Shown: piece by piece, positions 21,720 to 61,914 of the stretch
Numbering within the stretch: position 1 is the first letter of the stretch
How the letters are laid out: each line of letters opens with the position of its first letter
Assembly: GCA_037179515.1 (NCBI GenBank)
Contig: JAXCGZ010020824.1
Coordinates: forward strand, 52,501 to 116,500
Length of the DNA stretch: 64,000 nt
Reading direction: 5' to 3'
Source: Halocaridina rubra
Taxonomy: Eukaryota; Arthropoda; Malacostraca; Decapoda; Atyidae
Made by a program: the position numbers and the translations under genes
Notes under the pieces: model-generated
Told to the model about the DNA's origin: nothing
The model's input: the letters and a program-made list of their open reading frames with translations, nothing else
The model's database searches: none

Positions 21720-24320
21720 TTAGGTCAGCTGAAAAGTTAATAAAATGGGACGTTGGGAGGTTCTAAACTCTAAGCCTTTCACTGTGAGGGTCGAGAGTTA
21801 TGGTTTAAGGAATGCCAGGAATCAGTACCAGAACCTTGGAAAATTCCTAGGTAATGTTCGCCCTGCAGTGTTCTATGTGACCGAATCATGGTTGTGTCCT
21901 GTTCTTTCTTTGTATTTTTGAGGATACCCTGTGTACCGCCAGAAGAGGAATGGTCAAGTGGAAGGCATTTTGATCATATTAGTAAGGCTGGATATCATTC
22001 TGTGGAGTCTGATTCTTCCAACTTTTCGTAGGGACACTTTGGAATTTCTATTTACACGTTTTAATGTCTTATCTGGTAGGTCATCTACTTTATATACTAG
22101 TCTACTCCGGAATTATGCTATTTCCTCTAGGGCAGATTTTAGTAGTTGTGTCTACTTCCCTATTACACTCACGTTGATGGAGTCTCCAATGTGGCAGCAT
22201 ATCAAGTTCTGTGGTGGGTTCTTGAACACTCACTTTGGCCTAAATGTGTAGGACATTTAGAGTCCCCTCTAGATTTTGAGAAGTTTAATTTGAATTAAGG
22301 GGCATCCGCTACATTCCAGTGTACATTCAGAGAATATTTTCCAAACTGTCGCACTCTTTGGCAGAATGAGCAGTCCTACCAAGCTCAGGCCCAGAGGACA
22401 TTTGTAGTGATCACTTACACTGGCATTATAACATTGTAAAGTTTTGTCAATACAAGAGAGCGGTTGTAAATTGTACTGAAGTATCATGTTCTTCAAAGCT
22501 TTGTCAGCCTAGTCATTCCTCTCTTGAATTTAGGAAGTCTTGTGAGGTGTCCATGAGATAGTCTCACCTGTTTTGTATCTCTTTATGGTCAAAGTGGACA
22601 ACTTTCTCCTTTAAATAAGGCTGGTTTAATGGCATATTTTTATGGTGGTATCTTCCTGATGTATTGCAGTCACTTGTGAAGGGAATTATGGTAAGAGATC
22701 TCTCCGGCACTTTACAATTTTAGTGGTCATTATACTATCCCATTTACATATGATGAATCAGACCCTACCCAGGAATAAGGCCGCTGTTGTGAATGGGGTG
22801 CCTTATGAATTTTTAAATCACTTTCCCCTTTGTTATCGTGATTTACTTGTAATTTGTGTGAATGGTAAACTGGAGTGATGAACTTCCACCCTCTCCTCTT
22901 AAGCATGCCCTCATCTTACCTTTCCTGAAGATTGGAAAGGATATATCATTATCAGGCACATATATCCCATTTCCGTCCTTTCCACTGTTGGAAAGGTAGT
23001 TGTGAAAATAATATTGCAATGATTTTACTGGTTCTTTGAGTTTCATGATATTATGCCCTCTCCTCATTCAGAAATTCCTTAGCACTGTTCTGCTATTGAT
23101 CAATTGGTAAGATTGGAACATGCCATACAGTAACGTCTTGTATCCTGATCGTTCTCTATGTTATCATAAAGTTTTTAACCATGTATTTCATATCATGTTC
23201 TTGTTAAACTCACTTTCCTTTGTATTAAGGGAACAGCTCTACAATGGGTGAAATCCTTTTGTAAGATAGAATATTTTACTTTTCCTTGTTAGAGGCACTC
23301 TCGTAGCCTTCTACTGTTTATTTGGGTGTGCCTCAAGAGGTGAGCCTCAGTTCCTTCCCTTTCTTGGATTTTCTAGATGTTGCTCCTCTAGTTGAAGGTG
23401 TTAGTTGTTCGACTTTTTTTGATGATGTTTGTTACTTTACTCTAGCAGATGCTATGGGTGTAGCAGGTATCTGCCTTTTGAGAGCTAATGATTACTTTAG
23501 AGATTATACTGTTAATTAGCATAAATTTTTTGTTTGAAAATATTGTTGCAGTACATTACTAGGCAACTTGCGAGTACTTTACGAATTGCAATGCACCTTT
23601 CCTACAAGTTCCTAGGTTTTCATTTTGATAAACCCCTAATCATTGGTGGCACCATATAAAAGTATTAGTTATACAGTGTCATTTGCATCTCGGTGTTTGC
23701 ATGCCTCTACATGCAAACACCGAGATGATGCCGTACAGGGTCTTTATCCATATTAAAACAGCATAAGGTGGTGTTGTGTATGGCTCTGTAATTGAAACTG
23801 CATTGAATAAGTTCCAGGTTATTCTAAGTACTGCACTGCAAGTGATTCAGGAGCACTATGTAGCGCACCAGTCCACTCCTTGCTTCGTGAATATACTATT
23901 TTCTCTATCAAGCATTATGTTAATATGTGTACTTACCAATACTTTTGTAGGGCAGGCACATATCATCTAATCCCAACATAAGCGTCAGCAGATGTGTAGA
24001 GAACCTGGACACTGTTGCCAGATTCGAGGAAACATCCAACACTGTTTAGAGTAGAGGGCCTTCACCTTTCGTTGGGTCTTCCTTTATTTAATATTTACCC
24101 ATTTATCCTCCTCTCCTCAAAATCCCCTTGGATCTGTCTTCGTTGCAGCATAAATGTATATCTTGTTAGTCATGCAAAAACTATTCTGCTCTCAGATGTA
24201 TTTCAGGAAATTTCGCAATTACTATGCGTAGGAGCTTCCCTGACTTCCTTCAGATATACACAGATTTACAGTCCTTTATTGGTGATATATCTTAATGGGA
24301 TCAAGATTTTTTAACCCTTC
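21720..24320 (+). mobile_element. Heavily decayed LINE (RT and terminal-domain remnants)
   Basis: Short matches lie in order on the plus strand. An endonuclease-like frame near 21931-22250 (LPTFRRDTLEFLFTRFNVL...). RT entry near 22890-22990 (LKHALILPFLKIGKDISLSG). RT motif GVPQEVSLSSFPFLDFLD near 23322-23390, with an eroded catalytic site FFDDV near 23415-23430. A linker near 23790-23900 (TALQVIQEHYVAHQSTP) resembles the post-RT segment of I/Jockey-type LINEs. Frames break every 100-300 bp. The edges are approximate and the clade is uncertain; it is older than the other LINEs. Confidence 0.6.
23686..23727. repeat. Perfect 18-bp inverted repeat (hairpin)
   Basis: catctcggtgtttgcatg at 23686-23703 is followed after six bases (cctcta) by its exact reverse complement at 23710-23727. 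It lies inside the decayed LINE. Confidence 0.93.
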
Positions 24321-24984
24321 TTTAGAATATTATGCTTAAATAAATGTATGACTGTCCTCTTATAATATACTTGTGCGTTGTAAATGAAATTAAAAGTACA
24401 TCTTAATCTTCAAATACTCGAATTAGCATTAACTTTTGTTGTTTTGTTTCTTATCACATGGATAACAGTACCTCCTCCTCCAAGACTCGATCTTGTTTGC
24501 TTCCGAAACAAGATAACTTATTAACTTCTACACCTTCTTTTGGAGTTATCATATTGTAATTTATATGAAATAGCTTTATATGCCAGCCTAGCTTCGCTAT
24601 AAAAACCTTGGGCTCATGAAGGAGTTGGATATCAAAATATTAATGTGACAGAATATTATGGGTTATCATATCGATATGCCTTCCTATTAATGGCCAGTAG
24701 TTTTGTAGGGAAGTCTGAGGTACTGTAAACCTCCAGCATTTACCCAGGGGCAGCACCCAGTCACTTTGGTCGAGTTTTGGTATTAGTGAAATATTATTAA
24801 TTGAGTGGTTTTGGTAAAAATTACAATTTTTTAATTTACAGTATATTGCCTAAGTTGACCAGTGTATCTTAAGTGTAAAATATATATCTTCGGATTACTG
24901 TATGATTATTTTTGTTTAGTTATTTTGGTATATAGGCAGTCATATTTAATGACAAGCCTGAAATATTCTAAGATTTAGCAAATA

Positions 24985-25601
24985 CAGACCCCCTCCAACT
25001 TACGAACAAGTTACATTCCAAACAGTATTTCATATGCTGAACTGTTTGTAAGTTGATATAGATACTCCCCAACTTATGAACAAGTTAGGCTCCAGAAGTC
25101 CATTCGAAAGTAAAATTGTTCATAAGTTTTGTTTAGGTAAAAGAAAGTACTGTAGAGTATATACATATATAGTACTGTACAGTACTTAGGCCAAACAAAC
25201 TTAACTATTACATAAAAGATAAAGTATACATTAATAATGAATAATGGTACAGTAATAATGTAATAATACAGTGCAGTACAGTAATACATACATTAATACA
25301 TGGGTAGATAATGGGTTAGTTTTTGTTTGTATCTATGAATGTTCGTAAGTAGGGAAGCTTCTGTATTTTGAATGTACAGTGCTGTATATTTATTTATATA
25401 TAAAAACATTCCTACATCATGTACGTAATATAAAAAAGTTGTGTTGAAACATAATACATTTGTTTTCATATGATGCAAGTTTGCACGTTTCTTGAAACGT
25501 TTGAACCATCCATAACTTGCTGCATAATAATAGTAGGCTGCGTAGGCACTGTACTTTTCTCACATTAGTATTTCGGATGTTTGTAAGTTGGGGGGAGTCT
25601 G
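24985..25601. mobile_element. 617-bp TA-flanked MITE (pogo/mariner type)
   Basis: The left terminus caga(c)ccccctccaacttac and the right terminus gtaagttggggggagtctg are inverted repeats of about 20 bp. They are flanked by TA at 24983-24984 and 25602-25603. A subterminal motif, cccaacttatgaacaagtta near 25070, partly repeats the left end. No transposase remnant is present; the interior is AT-rich. Known: Tc1/mariner/pogo elements duplicate TA on insertion. Confidence 0.8.
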
Positions 25602-25603
25602 TA

Positions 25604-26318
25604 TAATCCTTGCTCAGCTTGTCAGATGTCATTTATGCAACATCTCCACTGTGCCAGAGTTTAAAAAGTGAAATAAGCTTGATTCATATTAAGATGTAAT
25701 ATGAGAAAATGTAAAAGATGGGTATTTTTTGGGGGGGGGGTTTATTGAACTCAGAGATTTATGAACTATTTCAGGTGGGTTTTGTATGATGGTAATAAGG
25801 GATTGTAAAATTAAATATGAAGCATAACCAGGTTAGATTTAATAACTATAGTTTCTAAGACTTATTGACAATTATATTTTCAAGTGGAATAATTGATGAA
25901 GACAGAAAAATAATAGTTAAGGAAGACAGAAAAAAATTAGGTATTTGGCTAGTATTTGCTATTAGGATTTATTTTCAAATGAGACACCATCCTGCTGAAG
26001 ATAGTAGGATGATCACAACTGTTAGAAGGAGCAGAGGTAGCTAGTAACATATCCACTCATCCTCACCTCTTATTAGTTGTTTGACAGCATTAAAAATTTT
26101 TAGAGAAGAAGGAATTGCTAGACCTCTGGCTCCCCTATCCCTTGTAACCTAATCACTTTATATGACATGCAGGAAATACGAGTTAGGAAATATTTTCTCC
26201 TCCACCACCAGGGATATTCTTTTATTCAGTAGCTGCAAAAACATAGCGAATATGCAGGTAGAGTTCTTTCCTTTCACCATTTATAGAGTATAAATTTATT
26301 TCACTTAAATACTTTCAG
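25604..26318. other. Unassigned; possible UQCC1 promoter and 5' UTR region
   Basis: A run of G at about 25731-25741 is the only notable sequence. A splice acceptor (aatactttcag, AG at 26317-26318) sits five bases before the UQCC1 ATG, so a noncoding first exon probably lies in or upstream of this stretch; it was not located. Confidence 0.4.
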
Positions 26319-26323
26319 GCATA

Positions 26324-31009
<4,686 letters not shown>

Positions 31010-31466
31010 TAGGTCAATATTCCTTTCATTGTTATTTTTATTTATATTGTTATTTTATTAAAGGAACTGGCTTCATGGTGGATTTTTTCTATACGTGTTT
31101 GAAAGACCCACTTAGTAGCTAGTAGAAATGATGGAGCTAATTAAATTCTGTATTGGAAGATTGAGAAGAGATACTGTGGTGTATAAATTGTGTATGTGGA
31201 GTTGCTATTTTTGGCCACTTGTTTAAAAGCACTTTATTGGTAACTCGAAGACCACCGAATATTTTACTCTTGTAGAAAAAACTTTAATGTCGTGAATGCT
31301 GAAATCACATTGTAAAATTGCAGCTTATCTCAACTTTGGTCCCTTGTGAAGTGTTGAACAAAGGGCATAGGTATAAATATTTTGAGGGAAACTTTTTTTG
31401 GCTTTACAGTTAGAGATATTTTACCTGCTGTACTGATATACTGTCAAGTCTGTATATAGAGTTGTA

Positions 31467-31472
31467 AATAAA
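31467..31472 (+). terminator. UQCC1: UQCC1 polyadenylation signal
   Basis: Canonical AATAAA 458 bp after the stop codon. It is the first AATAAA I noticed in the 3' UTR. Confidence 0.65.
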
Positions 31473-32237
31473 ATGGTTTTGTATCTTAGTTTATCTTTCC
31501 TTCCCTATAATAAGGAACATACAATGAAGTTATGATTGTATGCTTAGTATAATTTTTAGTCAGTATATTAAAGATTATATTTGTTTTGCATGAATATTAA
31601 CAAATTTATAATAAGAGGTTCTTTAACCCTCATATTTTAAGAAAGGTTTTCCTTTGAAAGTGTTAATAGTTTTTCCATACCATAAGACTTTTCATTCTTT
31701 TATATGCATTCTCTTTCCAATTCTCCTTAGTTTCTTTGTATTGGTTTATCTCTGATTTTTAATGTAATACTTATATATACACACAGTGTTACCCCAGTTA
31801 TTCGTGCTTCCTGGTTCGCTTTCTCACTCTATCGCGTTTTTTTTTTTGGATAAATTATTATTTTATTTCATGGGTATATGCAAAAATATTAAAATAAAAA
31901 AAAAAAAATTCTCAGTATTTTCATTTTTTTTTAATTGAAAAAAACATATTTCATTATCTAATTGATAAAAAAAAATTATTTCCCAGCCTACGAATAATAA
32001 AACAGCAAAAAAATAGTAAAAAACATAAATGTAGATAGATACGTTTATTGACCACCTCTTTTGAAAAGTACAGTATAATCTTTACAAAAGGAATATTTGG
32101 TCCAAATTACAGTGAATAAATACAATAGATTTTGTACGATCATCAAATAAGTAGATGAATTTTAAATTAATATACATTGTACTCTGAATGATATACGTAC
32201 GTACAGTATAACTCACAGTATTGCATCATATGAAATA

Positions 32238-32690
32238 GTGTTCGATAGCGTACAATGTATTGGGGTCGCAGCTACGTGAGCTAGCATATATATTTATATT
32301 TCCAGTAGTTTCATGATTTTATTGATAAAAAAAAACGTATTTATTAGCCTAAGAATAATAAAACAGTGAAAAATAGTAAAAAACATAAATACTAACAGTA
32401 TTGCAACATGTAAAATACGATACCGCTATCAGCGTTTTGGACAAAGACTCGTTCAGTCTAACTCACGTTTTGCTTGTGTTCGATAGCGTACAATGTATTG
32501 GGGTAGAAGCTACGTGAGCTAGCATATATATTTATATTTCCAGTAGTTTCATGATTTTATTGATAAAAAAAACATTTCTTAGCCTAAGAATAATATAACA
32601 ATAAAAAATAGTAAAAAACAAATACTAACAGTATTGCAACATGTAAAATACGATACCGCTATCAGCGTTTCGGACAAAGGCTTCCACCAT
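32238..32690. repeat. Tandem ~238-bp duplication inside the Tigger derivative
   Basis: gtgttcgatagcgtacaatg starts units at 32238 and 32476. Both continue through gctacgtgagctagcatata, poly(A)-rich parts and gataccgctatcagcgttt. A weaker partial unit precedes at about 31950-32040. Confidence 0.85.
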
Positions 32691-32793
32691 CTTCCATTGT
32701 CTCGCCTCACTCGTGTGCGCCATTCATGTTGTGCTTATTATTATTAATGTGTTTTGCTTGTGATTTTTTTACTTGCATATTTTAACCTTTGCA

Positions 32794-32943
32794 ATGCCTC
32801 CCAAGCATTCTTCATCTTCTAAGGCTTCTTGCAGTGAGCCTAAGCGGCAAAGGAAAATATTAACCATTGTAGATAAAGTGAAACTCTTAGATATGTTGAA
32901 AGAAGGAAAAAAGTTTGTGGATGTCGGCCGCTATTTTACGTAA
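32794..32943 (+). pseudogene. Tigger transposase N-terminal fragment
   Basis: A 49-codon frame starting MPPKHSSSSKASCSEPKRQR and continuing KVKLLDMLKEGKKFVDVGR, then stop. The second part equals the start of the DNA-binding helix-turn-helix (pogo/CENP-B type) in the copy at 63.97 kb, with two or three changes. Truncated by the internal deletion. Confidence 0.85.
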
Positions 32944-33222
32944 ACGTAAAAATTATTGTAAAATATGGAACCTATTAATGTCAAGTCATCATCACATTAT
33001 TCATGGTAAGTTTTCCTATCACTTTCATAAAAAAATTACGTTGCTTGCTGTTATTTATAATGTAAAGGGTGTTTTTTTAACAGTACAGGGAGGGTTTATA
33101 CAGTGTAAACGTAAAAATACATCAAAATTTCTATGTACATATAGGCTGATCTCTTCACCACGGATTTCCGGGTTCGCGCCGGGTCCCGGAACCGAACTAC
33201 CGCGATAAGTGAGGCAACACTG

Positions 33223-52354
<19,132 letters not shown>

Positions 52355-52743
52355 CTGTGTTGTTTTATTGTTTAGATGGAGAAAAGGAAGACATGGTATT
52401 ATTTCATAATATTTTTGGGAGCAAATTGTATGAACGTATTTGTTGTAAAAAGCTAAACATCATTCACAAAATAAGATAGTAACTATATATCCACAAAGTT
52501 TTCCTGATTTCAAACACAAAAGCAGTTCATTCTCCATTTTTCAATAAGTGAATGACTTGGGTTGCATATGGTCATTATACATGCAACCCCTCAAAAGATT
52601 TCAACCTAGCTATACTGCAATAGGTCCAAAGGAAGGCACTTTTGCACAAGTTATAATAAGAGTTATAAATATAGAAACATATATGAGGCTCAAAATTAAA
52701 TACAATCTACCATGACAAACTACGGCAAAAATAAGATAAGAGG

Positions 52744-57672
<4,929 letters not shown>

Positions 57673-57835
57673 CTTGGTCACCTTTTATAAGTGTTTATAA
57701 TCCGTGAAATTGGAATAACGACCCTAAAAAAAATAATAGTAAAAAAAATATGAAATTCGTGAATAATGCCCATGCAAAAAAAAAAAATTCATTTTAGTAA
57801 ATAATCAACTGTTTTTGAGGCACTTTTCCACCATC

Positions 57836-58461
57836 ATCCTCTTCTACCGCTTATTGCGATTGGATATTATGAAGATAATGGAAAAAAAGCAATAAGAACA
57901 AACAGCAAACAAAGTTTCGATACACTGTAATATCATCAGGGAAATAGCGTGCGAGGGTGCATCGGCTGATACGGAAGTGGCAAAATATTTGTGGATAGAG
58001 GTTCGTTCTCCCGCATCCTCCTCATCTTCTACCTCTTAATGCGATCGAATATTATGAAGAAAATTGAAAAAAGCATTAAGAGCAAACAGCAAATAAATTT
58101 TCAAGGAAATAGCATGTAGAGAATATATATATTTCATTTAAGTTTCCTATGTACAATACGATATATGTTTTCTTTGTAATGAATTGTATAGTTTTCTTTT
58201 TCTCTCAGCTGACTTTGTTTAGCTTATATTTAGTGCAGCATGGTCGATATGGAAAGAAGATAGAATAATGTTTAGAACCAAGGAATATTAATAATACTAT
58301 AATCTTGAAAATTAGATAAACCCCAAATAGAGCGAGTAAATAAATAATTATGAGTAAGATATTGTGCCTGAATTGTGATAAGCATCAGCTGATACGAAAG
58401 CGGCAAAACGTTTGCCGATAGAGGTTCGTTCTCCCGCATCCTCCTCCTCTTCTACCGCTTA
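57836..58461. repeat. Moderately repeated segment R, units 1-3
   Basis: Blocks like tcttctaccgcttaatgcga, gaatattatgaag, aacagcaaacaaa, gcatcggctgatacgg and gatagaggttcgttctcccg recur from about 57840, 58010 and 58380. A fourth partial copy follows the RTE insertion at about 61347-61480. Confidence 0.7.
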
Positions 58462-59152
58462 ATTCTTCTTCTTCGTCTACATCTTTTCCCACTTTTATGT
58501 GGGGTCGATGTTTCTGGCCAGTTTTCTCTATTTGTTTCTGTCCCATACCTCATCACCCAACAAACCTTTAGACCTCAGGTCGTCATTGATGCAATCCATC
58601 CACCTACACTTTGGTCTCCCTCTCCTTCTCCTACCCTGTATATCCATTTCCATCACCCTCCTCCCAACATACTGTTCATCCCTCCTAATGACATGACCAT
58701 ACCATCTTAGTCTACTTTCTTGTATCTTATCTGATATTTCTCTAACTTTTGAGGTCCCTCTAATTACCTTGTTTCTGATCTTATCGCTTCTTCTCGCCCC
58801 ACACATTCATCTCAACATCCTCATCTCTGCCACATCCAGTTTTTTCTCTTGTGTCTTCTTTATTGCCCAGGTCTCTGCTCTATACATCATCGCAGGTCTC
58901 ACAACTGTCTTATGCACTTTACCCCTCAACTTAATCCCTATTCTCTTGTCGCACAGCACCCCAGACACTTTCTTCCAGTTCTTCCATCCAGGTTGTATTC
59001 TGTGGGTTATTTCTGACTCTAGGTCACCATCCTCTGCTACTGGTGATTCCAAATACTTTAACTTTTCAACTCTTTTCAACGCCTTCCCCTGCAAATTGAA
59101 CCTCCCCATCCTCATCATCTCTCAACCTCAAGTACTCAGTCTTCTTCCTGCT
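58462..59152 (-). pseudogene. RTE-type LINE, C-terminal part (interrupted by a LINE)
   Basis: On the minus strand: RKKTEYLRL, then GWKNWKKVSGVLCDKRI, KLRGKVHKTVVRPAMMYRAE, TW, MRMLR-stop-MCGARRSDKIRN, RLRWYGHVIRR and RRRGRPKCRWMDCINDDL. These are the post-RT hallmarks of RTE-clade elements. A TGG-to-TGA change (58807-58809) replaces the Trp of the usual MRMLRWM motif. The 3' end is a GAA-rich tail (plus-strand ttcttcttcttc at about 58464). The upstream RT part is separated by about 2.1 kb and found at 61262-61348. Confidence 0.87.
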
Positions 59153-61261
59153 GGAGAACCTTATTTTACAACAAATTTGTACAAGAAATGTATGACATCT
59201 TTTGTGAGAAATATGGGAAGATAGTAGATTGCTGCATACCTGTCACCAAAGTAGGTGTAATTCATGCCAGAGAGAAATGGTTCGATAATGGGTGTAAAAG
59301 AGCTAAGGAGTGGAGAGACAAATGCTGGAAAAGGTATAGGAGGAGAAAAAACATAAATGCCTGGCAAACCTACAAAAGAGCAAGAAATGACTACCTAAGT
59401 AAAAGGAGAGAGGCAGAGAGAGACTATGAGAGGGACATCACCAGGAAGGCTAAAGAAAATCCCAAGCTTTTCCACAGCTTTATCAGAGGAAAACTGAAGG
59501 TAAAAGAACAGGTTTTAAGGCTAAAGAGAGCGGATGGAAGCATCACTGAGACGGATGAAGAGATCTGCAAAGAATTGAACAAGGAGTTTCAGTCAGTATT
59601 TACAGTAGAAAATACCCCACCCCCTCAGATTGCAGTGATAGAAGCTCAAGGGCCGGTATTAGAGAACATCAACCTTACAGCCACAGAGGTATGCAAAGCG
59701 CTGATGGATTTAGATGTTCATAAAGCTACAGGTCCTGATGACATATCCCCTCATGTGCTTAAAAAATGCGCAAACACAATATCAGTGGCACTAAGTATCA
59801 TATTTAAGGAGTCACTGGAGTCGGGGGAGATTCCAAGATGCTGGAAACAAGCAAATGTGATACCTATCTTCAAAAAGGGAAGGAGGGATACGGCTCTGAA
59901 CTATAGACCAGTTTCCTTGACCAGCATAGTTTGCAAACTTATGGAGAAACTACTAAGGAAACATATCTCTCTTCACTTGGAATCCTTCAACTTTTTGTCA
60001 GTGAGGCAACATGGCTTCAGAGAAGGTAGATCAACAGTAACAAACTTATTAGAATTTTATGATGAGGTAAGCCAAATCTTACAGGAAAGAGAGGGCTGGG
60101 CAGATTGCATATTCCTAGACTTCCAGAAAGCGTTTGACACTGCTCCACATGGGAGACTTATTAGGAAGCTGCAATCAATGGCTAGAATAGGTGGAAATGT
60201 TTTGGAATGGATAAAAACTTACTTAGAAGGAAGGGAACAGAGGGTTAGAGTAAGACACTCAGTGTCTGAATGGAGAAGAGTTAGTAGTGGAGTTCCACAG
60301 GGTTCAGTTTTAGGGCCACTTTTGTTCCTTGTATATGTAAATGACCTACCAGAGTCTGTAAATTCATTCATGAATATGTTTGCAGATGATGCAAAGATTG
60401 TGAAGAAAGTAAAAAATGAGAACAATGGTAGAGAACTTCAGGAGGATCTAAATAATCTGCATGAGTGGTCAGAAAAGTGGCTAATGAAATTCAATACTTC
60501 AAAATGTAAGGTAATGAGAATGGGTACAAGTGCAAGAAGGCCCAAGCTTGACTACTCGGTGGCTGGAGTACAACTTCAAGAGACAGAAAATGAGAGAGAT
60601 CTAGGAGTAAACATACTGGCAGATTTGTCTCCAGAAATACATATAAATGGCATAGTAAGGACAGCATATGCATTCTTATCAAATGTAAGGGTGGCCTTCA
60701 GGCACATGGACAAGGAAATGTTCAGAAATATTTATGTAACCCATGTGAGGCCAAAACTCGAATATGCAGCCCCCTTTTGGAATCCGCATTTGAAAAAGCA
60801 CATAGCTAAGCTTGAAAGAGTTCAAAGACATGCCACGAAACTGGTGCCAGAAATACGCAATCTCAGTTATGATGAGAGGCTGAGGGAATTAGACTTACCA
60901 TCACTCGAAGCTAGAGTGAGGGGGGATATGGTGACAGTCTTTAAATTCCTTCATGGTTATGATAGAGTGGATAGGGATCGATATTTTGATATGGCTGGCT
61001 CTAGAACTAGAGGTCATAGTTTGAAGCTTCGTAAGAAAACTTCTTTGCAGGATATAAGGAAATACTTTTTCACTGTAAGAGTAGTTGATAATTGGAATTG
61101 GCTAAGCGAGGAGGTAGTTAATGGTATCTCAATCCATAGTTTTAAGGACAGGTATGATAAGTATCACTAAGTATAAAATGGAACCGATGAGGAGACGGGA
61201 AGATACGAGCTTTGGGCTTTTTCCCGTAAACACAATTAGGTAATCACAATTAGGTAATCAC
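59151..61261 (+). mobile_element. 5'-truncated CR1/L2-like LINE inserted into the RTE element
   Basis: Nearly identical to 18426-20533, including the 3' hairpin (61195-61227) and two 14-bp tail repeats. The 5' junction shares ctgg between the RTE sequence and the LINE. Both flanks are the same RTE element on the minus strand, so this insertion is younger than the RTE copy. Confidence 0.9.
59188..61170 (+). CDS. LINE ORF2 fragment: reverse transcriptase
   Basis: 660 codons with no stop or shift; the real frame opens a few codons earlier at the truncation point. RT motifs as in the 18.23 kb copy: QHGFREGRSTV, FLDFQKAFD, SGVPQGSVLGPLLF, FADD. The endonuclease is wholly missing. About 20 amino-acid changes and one 3-bp deletion (EARRVRGD to EARVRGD, near 60912) separate it from the other copy. 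A dead-on-arrival insertion with a preserved frame. Confidence 0.9.
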   Translation: MYDIFCEKYGKIVDCCIPVTKVGVIHAREKWFDNGCKRAKEWRDKCWKRYRRRKNINAWQTYKRARNDYLSKRREAERDYERDITRKAKENPKLFHSFIRGKLKVKEQVLRLKRADGSITETDEEICKELNKEFQSVFTVENTPPPQIAVIEAQGPVLENINLTATEVCKALMDLDVHKATGPDDISPHVLKKCANTISVALSIIFKESLESGEIPRCWKQANVIPIFKKGRRDTALNYRPVSLTSIVCKLMEKLLRKHISLHLESFNFLSVRQHGFREGRSTVTNLLEFYDEVSQILQEREGWADCIFLDFQKAFDTAPHGRLIRKLQSMARIGGNVLEWIKTYLEGREQRVRVRHSVSEWRRVSSGVPQGSVLGPLLFLVYVNDLPESVNSFMNMFADDAKIVKKVKNENNGRELQEDLNNLHEWSEKWLMKFNTSKCKVMRMGTSARRPKLDYSVAGVQLQETENERDLGVNILADLSPEIHINGIVRTAYAFLSNVRVAFRHMDKEMFRNIYVTHVRPKLEYAAPFWNPHLKKHIAKLERVQRHATKLVPEIRNLSYDERLRELDLPSLEARVRGDMVTVFKFLHGYDRVDRDRYFDMAGSRTRGHSLKLRKKTSLQDIRKYFFTVRVVDNWNWLSEEVVNGISIHSFKDRYDKYH

Positions 61262-61348
61262 TCTTCTCCACTCGTCAAGCTTCTCCTCCACTACCTCTCG
61301 TCTGTTGCTACACAGTACAATGTCATCTGCAAAGAGCATACACCATAC
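61262..61348 (-). pseudogene. RTE-type LINE, RT catalytic fragment (5' side of the split)
   Basis: On the minus strand: [22 protein letters not shown], then EKLDEWRR. This contains the RT catalytic FADD and belongs directly upstream of RKKTEYL at 59152. The RTE copy is itself 5'-truncated just before FADD, at the border with repeat R (61349). Confidence 0.85.
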
Positions 61349-61837
61349 AATCGAATATTATGAAAAAAATTTTAAAAAAGCATTAAGAACAAACAGCAAA
61401 CAAACTTTCGATATAATATCGTAAGGGAAATAGCGTGCGAGGGTGCATCAGCTGATACGGAGGTGGCAAAACGTTTGCATCCTCATGCTCACCACCACCA
61501 TGCACGTCCCAGTGTATGTCTGTTGCCCACCGCATAATAGAGTGCATTAATTTGTTTACTGTACAGTAAATCTGTATATCTTTTATACTGTACACTATTT
61601 GCATGTTAATATAAATAACTACAGGTCTTTCTGCTTTGTTATGCACTTATAAAATATGTATTACTTTCCTTATATCTTTGGTATAGTGTGTCTATGGACG
61701 GCTGTGGAACGTATCAATGCCAATTATCATTGTTTCTTATTGAAAATTATTTGTTAAATTACGCGAAAATTACAATATGTGGCACTTCTGATAACCTATC
61801 TTTGTGTTATTCTAAGAACAAGGTTTATATATATATA
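61349..61837. repeat. Repeat R, unit 4, and AT-rich flank
   Basis: cgaatattatgaaa, aacagcaaacaaac, tagcgtgcgagggtgcatca and gctgatacgg match repeat R to about 61480. The rest shows no recognisable feature. Confidence 0.6.
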
Positions 61838-61914
61838 TAGTGATCCCTTGTTTATCGCAGGGGTTAGGTTCCGGGACCGACCGCGATAGGTGAATTTTCC
61901 CGAAGTAGGATCAC

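Larger units (their letters stand above)
31784..33222 (+). mobile_element. Internally deleted pogo/Tigger transposon
   Basis: Terminal inverted repeats cagtgttaccccagttattcg (left) and the reverse complement of a right end reading gataagtgaggcaacactg. TA follows on the right; the left flank is CA, probably a mutated TA. Inside is a transposase N-terminus at 32794-32943. It is followed at once by DNA matching the 3' UTR end of the Tigger copy at 61.84 kb (cattattcatggtaag, then acagtacagggagggttta). Nearly the whole transposase was therefore lost in one deletion near 32940-32995. It is non-autonomous and could be moved only in trans. Confidence 0.85.

Noticed and set aside
58499..59224. Plus-strand frames with hydrophobic, membrane-like sequence
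   Set aside because: They are the reverse strand of the RTE LINE fragment.
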